From Gordius sp. MW1 (Eukaryota > Nematomorpha > Gordioida > Gordea > Gordiidae), in contig OZ038528.1 of NCBI GenBank assembly GCA_964036665.1, positions 25,717,245 to 25,781,244 of the forward strand: DNA of 64,000 nt. The letters are read 5' to 3'. The position numbers and the translations under genes are program-made. The notes under the pieces are model-generated. The model ran no database searches, was not told where the DNA came from, and saw only the letters and a program-made list of their open reading frames with translations. Below are positions 1-11,246 of the stretch, piece by piece; the first letter of the stretch is position 1; the number at the start of each line of letters is the position of its first letter.

Positions 1-808
1 ATTAGATCTTTGAGTATTATCTTAAATCCCATTTTAATCTTGAAATTTGGTAGGCCTAATTATTCAACAACAAAAAAAATTAGAATTATTTTAAGGTGTC
101 CAAGTTGCATAAAGTATAATATTAAAATTTTATGAGCGAAACATATATGTGTTTGATACGACCCGAAACCCGACTCGAACCCGGACCCAAACCGACTTGG
201 GTTCGGGTTGATAATTTTAAAAAATTCTGGTTTGGTCGGGCTCGGGTTGAAAAGACATTTTAGGTCTCTAATATGTGCCAAAGCCAAAACTTAATGAAGA
301 AGCTGTCTGGAAAGTTGAAGCCATGCAAAAAGGGGCAATTGACACTTCTCGATTCAAATATTTTAATATTAATTAAATATCATTAAAATTTTGCCGAGTT
401 TTTTATAGGCTACGCCACTCTTAGTTTAGGTACCATTTTTTAAATTAATTCCACTCACCCTTTAAATTAATTTAAGGCTAGGGCCATGGTTTAAAGTTGC
501 ATGTTTAAATCATACTTGAATTTAAAATGAATTAAAACTAAAAATTATTAATTTAACATTATATTAAATAATTATTGAAATTTATGGAGCGAATTCGCAC
601 CTCGTCTTATTGGTATTTTGTATGTTTTATTGATTTTAAAATCAATCTGCCTGACAGGCCTGTACTTACATTAAGAGACTATTACGAATATAACATTTAT
701 GACGCATTCTTGATATATAAGATGTCTTCCATAGTAATTTAATGTATATCGCAGATTAATTGAATTTATTATAATTAAATCTATTTTTCTCAAATTAAAT
801 TAAATTAA
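1..808. other. 5' flank of the homeobox gene, no gene seen
   Basis: AT-rich sequence with no coding exon that I can support. It contains a short degenerate run of GGGTTC-like units around 165-250, similar to ones near 3325 and 50520. The start codon of the next gene follows at 809. The promoter should lie here, but I see no TATA box or other element that I would call with confidence. Confidence 0.5.
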
Positions 809-3800
809 ATGTCTAATTATTCCAATCTCGATAATTACCAACTCAACCAATGTGATGAGGCCAATGATAATGCTCAAAATTTTGTTTTGCCATCTTTGTT
901 TTGCAAGGACACTTACTCTGGAGGTTAGATTAATTATTTCATATTTATTTTTGCGAAATTTGCTGGCAAACGCCCTATGTGTTTTTATAAATTAATTTAT
1001 TTTTGATCATACTAAAATTTACAATAATTCAATTAGGACTTGCTTGATTAATAAACACAATATATAATTAGATTAGATTTAAAAAGGGATCGTCCTACCT
1101 TTCCTTTTAACAATGAAAACATATTTTTGCTACCAAATATTACATAAATTTTTTATTAAAACTTACACGTTTTAAATTTTATTTTAACAATTAAATGTAA
1201 ATTCGACAGGAGGAGATAATAGGGTTGAATATGGATGCTATCATCCGAACATTAGTAGTAGAGCACACCTGTTACCTTTAGATAGTACTAATTTAAAGCC
1301 TAGCTCACCGACGGCACCCTATTTATCACATTTGCAAGTTTACAAAACAGTTGAGGATGGGCAATACTACGAATCGAGCGATGCAGTAGTAGCTAATCAA
1401 CAACAATCTCAAACCAGTAAATTAGGGTCAACTCAAGCTTATCTAGAATATGAAAATTGCTTCCAAACTTCTGCCAAGCAACCACTTCAAATCCTAAAAT
1501 ATGATAGGGATTTGCAACGAGAAGGAGTCCTACTGCCTGAAGATGGAATGGCTTTCGCTAATAATAACGCTAATTGTAGCATATCTTCTGCTGCCGCGGC
1601 AGCTAGACGTCGACATAGAACGACTTTTACGCAGGAACAGTTACAGGAATTAGAGTTAGCCTTCTCTAAAAGTCATTACCCAGACATATATTGTAGAGAA
1701 GAACTGGCTCGATCTACAAAACTAAACGAAGCCAGGATTCAGGTAATACCTAGCTATCCCCCTTTGTCTTTAAATATTCCGTTTTATTTAAAAGCTTAAC
1801 TCTATTATGTGCTTCTTTAAAGACCACTGGAATTTTGTTTAGGCTGGGTTAGATTTGATAGGCATTTAGAAAGGAGACATAAGCATAGGCGTAGTCAGGA
1901 AGTAACAGAGAGGGGCGGCTGCCCCCCCCCCTCCAAATCCAAAGATTCTTAAAACTTTTTAAAACTATGGGTGAAATTTCAAAAAATTATCATTTGGCCC
2001 CAGCCTATATTATTATTGCCCCCCATGGGCGTACGCATGTTTTGAATTAGGGAAGGGCAGATTAAAAAAAAAATTCCTGAGAGCAAAAAAAAAAAGGTCT
2101 CGACTATCCGGAGGGGGGGGGGCAGAGTCTAATTAGAGTGGGGCGGAGCCTAATGAGGGTGGGGCAGAGCAAAATTAGGGGGGGGGCAAAACATGATTTT
2201 TTTTTAATTCTTAAGGGTTTTTGTATTGAAAATATTGTTTTTATAAAATTAGGGGGGCACCCCCCCCCCCCCCCTGCGTACCCCCATGCCCCCCCCCTCC
2301 CCAATTTGCAGTGTATGTGCGTAAAAGAGCACTGGAATACTGTTTAGGTTGGGTTAAATTTTATAGTCCATTTAGAAAGGAGACATGAACGCTCTGTACT
2401 TTAATGATATTAGATCTTAAAGAAAACTTGATGTCATAATGAGTTTGGCCATCACCACGTCCTAATCTTTTCATTTGCAAACATTTTAGTTACGTTTTCA
2501 TGTAAAAACACCAGACTGACAATTTTGTGATAAAACTAAAAAACTGGAAGATCAGTCCTATTTTAGCCAAAAGTATAACAGCACGCCTGCCTCCATAAAT
2601 TTAAACATTTGATAAAATTTAATATAAACATGGCTAAAATTTAAAAAAATTAGCATTTTGCCCCTGCTTAAATCATCATTGCCTTTCCTTTAATTCCAAG
2701 CCTGGCTACGCCCATGTATACTATAATATAAATTTGATGTAAACACCAAAGCGCGTATAAAAAAATATGATAATTTATAAATGCGATATACCAAAAGCAT
2801 TGATTGGACCTCTATTATTTCGTTGCAATTTTTCGCCACAGCAATCTCTTTAAATTTTAAAGAATCTAGTCTCGTAAAAAAAATAATGATTCTTATAGTT
2901 CATTTATTCTGAAAATGTTGTTGAATTTAGTTTTAATTTGTAATTTTAATATTTTTAAATTGCATCTTTTAAGCAATCTTATAAAGGAATAATTTTTCTA
3001 TAAAAACTGCCCACTAATTGAATTTTTGTGTGCAATATAACCATAATATAACATGTTAAATAATTATTTGTACAAAAAATAGGGGAAGGGGAAAGTCGGA
3101 GAGAGGCTAGTGCTAGCTAGCCCTTTCTCATCCTATTTTTTTACCTTATAAAAAAATGACTAAGAACAGACTATAAATATACATTTATGCAATATTACAA
3201 AAGTGTTTCCAATCCTGAATCTGTCTTTTATGGGTTCTAAAGTCAGTTTGTCATATTGGCCCCTTTTTTATTTCTATAATAAGTAAAATAAAACCATATT
3301 GCATTTACATAATGCTAAAAATTTTGGTCGGGTTCGGGTTGAAAAATGGAACTTTGCTGGTTTCTAGCAGGGGGGGGGGAGTGTCAAAGCAATTGTGGGT
3401 GCAATATTAATATTCCATATTATTAAGCTCTTCATATATTTCTCTTCTAACCAACCTAATTAAAATTAAATTCATGTTTTTTAGTCGAAATCATTTTTAA
3501 TTTTTTTTATTTTACACTATTTTATATAATATTTAAGAGCCAACTTAGGTAAAATATTCGATTGATACTACATTATCCATTTTTCTCAAGGCTAATTATT
3601 TTTTAATTCATGGGCGTAGCTATGGAGAGACAGGGGGCGACTGCTCCCCCTCTAAATCCAAAAGATCTTTAAAATTTAATATACATTTGGGTGTGAAATT
3701 TCAAAAAATTATCCTTTTGCCCCTCCCTAAATCATTTTTGCCCCCCTTTAGATCCAATTGTCACTATGCCCATGTGTATATATATTAATTGATTTCCAAT

Positions 3801-6333
3801 TCGAGACTTTTCCTTGACAGATTGCACGTCTTGTGCACGTATTTAGTGGTAATTTGAAACTTTATATATTATACAACAACATTCCATCCATCTATCTATA
3901 AATTACTACAATAATACAAATGCTTTGGAGTGCACAAAAATTTTACAGCTTAAGCAACCTAGCGTGTAATTTGATTATCCCCTCTCTTACTCATCATCAT
4001 CATTGCCTTAAAGGATTTGTGCTTGGATTCTCTTACTAAACCCGTCATTCATTATTAACGTCAAATACCTCCCTATTAATCAACACATACCATTCTTCAT
4101 TACTACACTTAGATAGATTTTTTAAATAACTTCTATTAGTTTTTATTTTATATAAGTTATAGGACAAAATAATCAATATTAGGTATACAGATGGGCGTAG
4201 CCAAGGGGGGGGGGCAGGGAGGGGCGGCTGCCCCCTCTAACTCCAAAAAATATTAGAAATATTATTAAATTATGGCTAAAATTAAAATAAGGATCATTTT
4301 GCCCCTCCCTAAATAATTGGTGCCCCCTCTGATTCCAATGCGGGCAACGCCCATGTTAACACCTACTATTCATTACTACACTTATTGATAGATTTTTTTG
4401 TAACATAACATTTTTATGGCTATTTTTTATAAAAGCTATAGAAAAAAATAATCAATATTAGGTTTATACATTTGGTCTCAACCTTTTAACACACAAAATA
4501 TGTCTTCGTTTCTTGAAGGTTTTTAATATTATTAATCAGAAGGTTAAAGTATGATAATTACTTTATGAATTAATAGTATCATGGGACTAGCCAGGATTAA
4601 AAATAGAGGGGGGGGGGCAATAACGATTTAGGGAGGGACAAAATGATCCATTTTTGCAATTTTATTCGTAATTACATTTAATTTTAGAAAGATTTTTTGG
4701 ATTTAGAGGGGGGCAGCGCCCCTCCGTGCCTCCCCCGGGCTACGTCATGAATAAGATCTTACTTTGCAATCGGCTAGTTTTAAAATTATTTTAAGACGCA
4801 CTTAAGCAAAGAAACCCTTTTATTACATTTTTGCGATCGCAATACCAAATGCTATTATAGGAAAGGGAATATTTTAATTCGATAAGCATTTAATATGTAA
4901 GAATTTAAAAAGATGGCCTAGCTAAAATATCCATTTTAAGCTGCGAAATAAATATATAATGTTTTATTTCAGATTTTGAAACTTATTTGTTAAAAATTGC
5001 CGCAAATAATCTCTAGCATTTCTTATGTTTCCCGAATGAATTATTTTAGATATATTGATTTTCAAATTTAATCAGAAAACTAGTTGATTGGAAAAAATGA
5101 ATTAAAATTTTTTTTCTGATAAAAATTAGTTTATTGATATATATTTGATTCTATTACAATTAGTTTAAAATGTGGATTTCATTTAATGTTCATATTATAC
5201 TAACAAGAGATTTATTTAAATTCTGTGTAGTTAAATTAGCTTTTTATGGCTATTTCTTCCATTTTTGATAGCTATCGTTCACTATATTTAAAGATTTGTT
5301 TGCACTTATAAAAAATAATTTTATTATGAATTGTAAAAAAATTAGAATTTAATGAGCTTTGCACGTTTTAATAAAGGTTTGGTTCCAAAATCGAAGGGCA
5401 AAATATCGAAAACAAGAAAAACAATTCAATAAAACATATTACCCGCCCAATTATTATGCGGAAAAGGATACGATGAATTTTGATTTTATGAGACAATGCC
5501 AAAAGGTGCAAGAGATTAGTAAAATTACTAAACCAATTTCAACACCACCCGATATGTCATTTCCTACAACTGTCGCAAATGTCGTTGTGAAAAAAGAAAA
5601 AGACACTAATAATAAAAAGAGACCCATAACTTTGGAAGATTATAAACCAATATCCAAAACACAAAAGAATAGTCCAACTTACACCAATAATAATAATCAG
5701 GAACACAGCGAATCTCACGGGAAAAAGGGTACCGAAAAATGGAGAAACTCAAAATCATATGGAAAGGCATCAGATCGATCTAGGGCGTCTCAAGAAAAAA
5801 ATCATGTTGGTGGAAATAATATAGAGGACATAAATTTGGAAATCAAGTTAACTTTAAACAAAGGGTCATCTTCTAGGGACACCTATCAATCACAACCCAT
5901 AGGAAGTGGTGGTATCAATGGAGATAATGCATACTACAATTATTACGATACTCACAAAACTAATACTTTCACCACAGATTATCATCACTATTCCACACCC
6001 TTAAACGGATTCCCATTTGAAAATCAAGACACTCCATACAGGCACAATACCATATCGAACAATTATTATCTAAATCCTCCATATTACGAAAATCATCATT
6101 TCCATAAAAACGTTCAATACCTTGGTCCCCCAGCAACGACTTACATCTATCCCGATCATATTCCAAGTGAAGTTGGGAATTCCTTAAACCCAAATTCTGA
6201 TCCATCCACTACTACTTACTTTCAAAATGTTTACAAAAAGCCAACAACGAGCGCGGAGGATGAAGTTCCTAAAACACACAGCCAAACTACTATAAACTTA
6301 AGCGATGTAATTAAACCATGGGATGATCATTAA
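809..6333 (+). CDS. PROP1: PRD-class homeodomain transcription factor, Prop-like
   Basis: DNA-binding transcription factor. Three coding exons join in phase: 809-923, 1210-1742 and 5377-6333, giving 534 aa. The homeodomain covers about residues 171-230. It starts [13 protein letters not shown], contains [13 protein letters not shown], and has the recognition helix [16 protein letters not shown]. Position 50 is Gln (Q50 class), and N51 and R53 are present. The intron lies between homeodomain positions 46 and 47, the classic site in PRD-class genes. RRHRTTF together with [20 protein letters not shown] resembles invertebrate Prop more than Prrx, Arx, Alx or Phox2; this is from memory of the families, not a search. 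No paired domain or OAR motif is seen. The C-terminal region is rich in Asn, Tyr, His and Ser and looks disordered. The ATG at 809 opens a 38-codon first exon with a GT donor at 924. Being a homeobox gene is near certain; the Prop assignment is moderate. Confidence 0.85.
1806..2390. repeat. Diverged direct repeat flanking MITE and G-rich sequence
   Basis: A stretch at 1806-1884 (CACTGGAATTTTGTTTAGG, then TTTAGAAAGGAGACATAA) recurs in the same orientation at 2314-2390 with substitutions. The DNA between them holds a GGGCGTAGCC-family MITE (1884-2039) and a second G/C-run element (about 2105-2300). It lies in the homeobox gene's second intron. A short tandem duplication later filled by insertions, or composite repeat ends, would both fit. 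Confidence 0.55.
1884..2039. mobile_element. GGGCGTAGCC MITE copy (eroded right end)
   Basis: Left end CATAGGCGTAGTCAGG, then the family core GGGGCGGCTGCCCCC and TCCAAA. The right end is worn. It lies in the homeobox gene intron. Confidence 0.6.
2579..2716. mobile_element. GGGCGTAGCC MITE copy (left end worn)
   Basis: The right half is clear: ATGGCTAAAATTT, TTTTGCCCC, then the end CCTGGCTACGCCCATG. The left terminus is degraded. Confidence 0.6.
3058..3325. repeat. Diverged copy of a repeat also found near 41 kb
   Basis: GGAGAGAGGCTAGTGCTAG, then TCTGTCTTTT, AAGTCAGTTTGTCAT and CATATTGCATTTACAT match the order of motifs at 41041-41310 in the carbonic anhydrase intron. No coding content. Confidence 0.5.
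3609..3774. mobile_element. GGGCGTAGCC MITE copy
   Basis: Bounded by CATGGGCGTAGCTATGG and a worn CACTATGCCCATG end, with the family core between. Confidence 0.75.
4191..4355. mobile_element. GGGCGTAGCC MITE copy
   Basis: ATGGGCGTAGCCAAGG with a run of G at the left; ends GGGCAACGCCCATG. The core GGGGCGGCTGCCCCC is present. Confidence 0.8.
4580..4749. mobile_element. GGGCGTAGCC MITE copy, opposite orientation
   Basis: Left end CATGGGACTAGCCAGGATT, interior GATTTAGGGAGGGACAAAATG, and right end GGGCTACGTCATG. The interior is reversed relative to most copies in this intron. Confidence 0.75.
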
Positions 6334-6574
6334 TTCATTACTAACTACGTCGATTAATAATGTTTATTTTAATTATCAATAACATATCACTTTTATAAAT
6401 ATACCTTCATTTCATCTCAACATACTTAATAATATTATGACATGTATGTATTAATTACTCAATAATGTGTTCTGTGGTTGAAGATATTTTAGTAAATGGG
6501 AGGAAAATCTTGTTAAATAGCTTAGTTTTATGTTTATTACTTAGCGATATAGCTTTACTTAGGTAATACACCAC

Positions 6575-6580
6575 AATAAA
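6575..6580 (+). terminator. Candidate polyadenylation signal of the homeobox gene
   Basis: AATAAA about 240 nt after the stop codon. This is a plausible 3' end, unproven without transcript data. Confidence 0.35.
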
Positions 6581-6619
6581 TACACCTGTGGCATGGCATG
6601 ATTTAAATTTTTAGTACGC

Positions 6620-7976
6620 GATCGCCAGCATCTTGATGATTAATCTCTCTACAGATTATTTCCTTTCCGCAAAGATAGCCTCGATAGGATCCTGGCGGGC
6701 ATATCATAATGAAGATCGTCGTTGCATCAAATAAGTTAGTTTACCTCGATTCTACACTGGGGGAGGGGCGATGTTTCATTAACAGCTTCAAGGCAAATCT
6801 GATCACTCCTATGGCCTATTTCTCCTACTGTCTGAGTTTTTCCTATTCATATAGCTCCGAGATGCATGCATACACTGAATTTGACTTCTGGACAAAATTG
6901 CGAGAATTATCTGCTTCACATGCATAAAAAGACTTTTGACCTTCCATTTTGTACATATTTTAACAGCATTGCTTTGAGTCTTGAAGGTTGTCGTGGCGTG
7001 GCCTGGAATTCTCTTAAACTCGCAAAACTCTGATTGTAATATATTAATGCCCGGATTTGTAGCTCTGGTACTGGATGATAGAGCAAACGCTAAAATTCCT
7101 TCTGCAAACAAGCTTCTCCTCCTATCGTATCCCTTGGAGCCTCTTTTCCAAAAAACGAATAAATATTGTACTAATACGATAATTTGTGGTTTAATATGAG
7201 ATTAAACGAAGCAAACTTATGCTTAACTAAATACATTGCATCAAATGCTTTATGTCACTGATGCCAATTTTATGATAAGATTATTGCAATCTTAATCCAG
7301 GTATACTTAGCAAACATTATATATATTACAATTTTATGTATTGCGTAATTATGGCCACATAAATGGAGAACGTGTCTTTGGTATAATTACTATAGAAGCG
7401 TTTGTAGTAATCGAGCAGTAATCACATTTGTCGTCACTTTTAATACAAAACATCATTTAAATTGTGCAGTTGGGCATTCTCATTATCACTAATGCCATTA
7501 ATTTATTACTTTAATTGTTTAGACAATTGTCCTGATATACCATTACAGCCTCGAAGTGTGCTTGTTTAATATTTTAACAAAAAGCTTGATGCCTTATTTT
7601 TATTGATATACCTTCATTTAGGAAAACAAGTAGCCCGTTTCAACAACTCAACCATTGTGTCCACAAATCTGTATCTTATTTCCTTTAATTTTACTTCCCT
7701 TACTTGCATATAAATAATTTTCTAGAACTATAGTAGAATGCTGAAGCCCTTGTTTAATAGGCGCATATCTACTTACATTATTGGCAAGTGTTAATGAATC
7801 ATATCTTCTTCCCTCCTCATCCACCTGTTTGTTATTGGTCCAAAAATGCCTCTATGTCCCAATGCTTAAATTACGAGTCATGAATGTCGCTTTGAGCACC
7901 ATTTTGACAGTTGAGAGCTACCTGCTGCTCTTCGACTTGTTCAAGTTTAGGAACCTTTATAAAAAATTTTAAATTA
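6620..7976 (-). pseudogene. Possible degraded protein-coding sequence, unidentified
   Basis: On the minus strand several stretches read like protein but fall in different frames with stops between them. One (about 7880-7965) has a hydrophilic start and one Cys (QVEEQQVALNCQNGAQSD). Another (about 7780-7850) reads FWTNNKQVDEEGRRY and SLTLANN. A third (about 6965-7130) reads FAEGILAFALSSSTRATNP and then Cys-containing sequence. The first two vaguely recall the B and C-to-E strands of an immunoglobulin-like domain, but I could not join them with phase-consistent introns. Gene debris, exons of an unseen gene, or chance open frames are all possible. Confidence 0.2.
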
Positions 7977-8848
7977 TATTTTATTGACTCGTAAAGTTTT
8001 GGCTCTTATGAAAGATAACGTGCATCTCAAAATAACTTCATAAAGCTTATGATTGACACACACCTTTTTACTAAACATCAGTTACGTTTAGTGTTTAGGG
8101 GCGCCGAGAGGTCTTGCCATAGTGATATGATGGTGTGGAAAAGATAGTCATACCATAAGTGCGTCTCCTTTCTTTTGATGACTTTCAATGTGGGTGTGGT
8201 GCAAACCGTTTGCTAATATATTCTTTTATCATATAGACTCGTGTGCCATTTAACAACCGTGTGCTAGTAATAATGTAAAATGCTGAGAATGGTTAGACTA
8301 AACAAAACGGCATATGTGGCGGTGCTATAAAATCAACAACGCTGGCCCATAGTAATTTTATCTAAGAGTTAGGACCATAGGAAAGGGGATCTTAAAAAAG
8401 GGACCTTACACTAGGGACACGCTTCTCATTTTGATTCTTTTGATGGTGATGGTACTAAGTCTATTTCCTCCTTTCAAAGCCTAGATTTAAAAAAATGCGC
8501 TAGTTACCAACACTAGTTATTTACAAACCTAAGACAATAAACTTCGCAATAACTTTATAGGGTCAGCTAATAATATTGTAAACTTAAATAAATGTTAGAG
8601 CTGACTTTAAAATTTGAGCTTTATTCAAATATTTTTGAAACAGTTGATGGTCAAAATTATTTTTATAATAGACGTTTTAATGTTGCGTTGACCTATTAAC
8701 CTGTTTACAAAATTGTTTTAAGCTGCAAAAAGTGCAAATTAGTGAAAATATATTCAATATAAATATACGCAGGGGTTCATGAACCAATCACAAATATTAA
8801 CTGCTTAAAGCTGATAACACATCTCTACAAATATCAACTTTAAGATTA

Positions 8849-9316
8849 CATCCCGCAATCCGACCAATAATTCTGATAGAGAATTTTGTGCTAAAAAATA
8901 ATCTGTTTTTATATTTTTTCTACAATTACCAGTTTTTTAGATATACGAGGTTGAAGGTGCCAAAAATGCCTTTTTTAAGCCTTTTTGAGGCTATATTGCC
9001 ACGGTATTTTTAATATTTAGTGAAAAATAGTAAAGGGGTTTACGCAAACGCGTATAAATTCTAATATAAGGGTGATATAAAAAAAATAAAGTATTGGACC
9101 TATAGATAAAACCTTAATCTACATGAATATATTATATTTTTCACTAAATATTAAAAATGTCGTGGCAATATAGCCTCAAAAAGACTTAAAAGGGGCATTA
9201 TTGGCACTTTCAACCTCATTTATCTAAAAAACTGGTAATTGTAGAAAAAACTAAAAACATATTATTTTTCAGCGCAAAATTCTCTATCAGAATTATTGGT
9301 CGGATTGCGGATGTTT
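8849..9316. mobile_element. Long-TIR (foldback) element
   Basis: The left arm (ACATCCCGCAATCCGACCA, about 8849-9030) is repeated as its reverse complement at about 9135-9316, ending GGTCGGATTGCGGATGT. The arms are about 180 bp, with only about 100 bp between them, and there is no ORF. A related sequence with the same ends occurs at about 20325-21010 inside FCHO. This fits a non-autonomous DNA transposon with long terminal inverted repeats; superfamily not assigned. Confidence 0.7.
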
Positions 9317-9904
9317 TTTTTGTAGACCTGTGTAATTATAGGTCAGTACATAAGGCTCGCAGTGTCCACTAAATTTAAGCTTGTTTCAAGGTATCATTTA
9401 TTAGGCTATTTAATAAAGTAAATGACAAATCTATTACCTAATTTGAATATTAATTTAAATGTATAATGTCCAAATCTGCATTAAATTAAAAAATTTCAGC
9501 ATAATTTACAATTTCCCTTTTCCATTGTCCGCAATAATAATGTACAATTAGTCATTATTGAAAAAAGTGGGCAATAAAGACTGCAAGCATTAGTGAACTT
9601 CACGTGGTCCTTACATTTAAATGCCGTAATTAAAAGTATCTCTCTATGTAAATTTACACACTTTTCTTAAAATATGTTCTTATATGTATGCATTATTAAC
9701 ACACCCGTGATCTATGCTTTTTGAAGCTAGGCATAAAATTTTAGAACTGCATGATATAGGAGGCACATTTACACATGATGTAAGATGTCTATATAACCTA
9801 GTTTTCACATAAATTTATACAATAGAGTAATTTTATTAAACTTTTTGTGTAAAATTTAAAATATAATTAAAATTTACATAGGAACTAATAATGACCTGAA
9901 TATG

Positions 9905-10047
9905 CATGGGCGTAGCCAGGATTGGAATTAAACAGAGGCAATAATGATTTAAGGAGGGGCAAAATAATATTTGATAAAATTTCTCGGATTTTTTGGATTT
10001 AAAGGAGGGGAGCTGCGCCTCCATGTCACTCCCTGGCTACGCCCATG
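9905..10047. mobile_element. GGGCGTAGCC MITE copy
   Basis: Intact termini: CATGGGCGTAGCCAGG at the left and CCCTGGCTACGCCCATG at the right, a near-perfect TIR. Only short open frames, which are shadows of the repeat. Confidence 0.85.
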
Positions 10048-10750
10048 TGAATATGTAAATATATAGGGAAGTAACATTTTTTAAGCGAACTTATAAGAAT
10101 TTTCAGTGAATCTTTTAAAGACTCATACTCATCAGCTGAATTGAATGTACCTAGCGATATATGTAAAGGTAGAATAGGCTAGAGGTAATTTAACACTTTT
10201 ACAACTTAATGAATTTAGACTAATAAAGGGTTACCTTCTCTAACAATATAGCCAATATTTTAATTTAACAATGGTAAATAATCAAAATAAGTACAGTTAC
10301 TATATTGTCTCAACCAAAGTATTTTTCGGAATAATATTTTATGCGATAATACTGATTCAGAGTTTACATTAAAAATATTGAGTTATATGTCTACTATGTT
10401 TGAGTTATGGCAAAAATAAGTTTCCCCAATAAAATTGATTTTAAACTTTATTTTCGTTTCCAAATTTATTTCAAAAGTTAATTTTAAGCATAATAATACT
10501 GACGCCTTAACACAATAAATTTGTGAGTTTATAGGTTAAAACTCTAGACTAATAAAACCATAGACTGCCAAACAGCTGATAATGTTTGAGCAAGTATAAT
10601 AAGCGCCATTTCGAAAAAAATTGTAACCACACAATAGAACTCAACATAATCTATTGTTCTATTTTACTTATTTTCTTTTTTTTATTTATAAATTAAGCTA
10701 ATAGTCTCATTTATTTTCTTGAATATTATATCATGGAGAAGTAATTATAT

Positions 10751-10990
10751 AATGTTTTTCAAGGATAGATTATCGGGATATTTCGAGGGTGTTAAAAATA
10801 TATTATAATTATTATAATATTTTGTTTTCATAGAAAACATCTTCAGATAAGAAAAAAAAATTTCACTTCTAATAACAGTGATTTATTTTTCTCATCTGAA
10901 GATGTTTTCTATGAAAACGAAATATCATAATAATTATAATATATTAACACCCTCGAAATATCCCGATAATCTATCCTTGAAAAACATTAA
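10751..10990. repeat. Near-perfect large hairpin (about 100-bp arms)
   Basis: The arm at about 10751-10853 (TTTTTCAAGGATAGATTATC ... CATCTTCAGATAAG) is the reverse complement of about 10889-10990 with very few mismatches. The loop is about 35 bp. It lies 257 bp upstream of the FCHO start codon. It could be a young foldback element or a palindromic duplication; no coding content. Confidence 0.8.
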
Positions 10991-11246
10991 ATATGAGGGG
11001 ACAAATCTTCTAAAATAATTAAATAATGTTGTTAAATTTTTCCTTCAAGATGGCAGCTATTAAAGTGTCTGAATTATTTTAATATTAAAAATTAGTCGTT
11101 CGACAGTCTATGGTATATTAGTCTATGGTTAAAAGAAATTTGGGATCACACCGTATTCTTGTATAAATTTAGCAAGGTTTAACTGAATGCCTCTAATCCA
11201 GAGTCTATGATGTCAGCTGATACATCGCAATTATAAGAAAATATAC

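Noticed and set aside
165..250. GGGTTC-rich stretch as a regulatory or telomeric repeat
   Set aside because: Similar degenerate CGGGTTCGGGTT runs occur at 3325, 25880 and 50520, so it looks like a dispersed low-complexity repeat.
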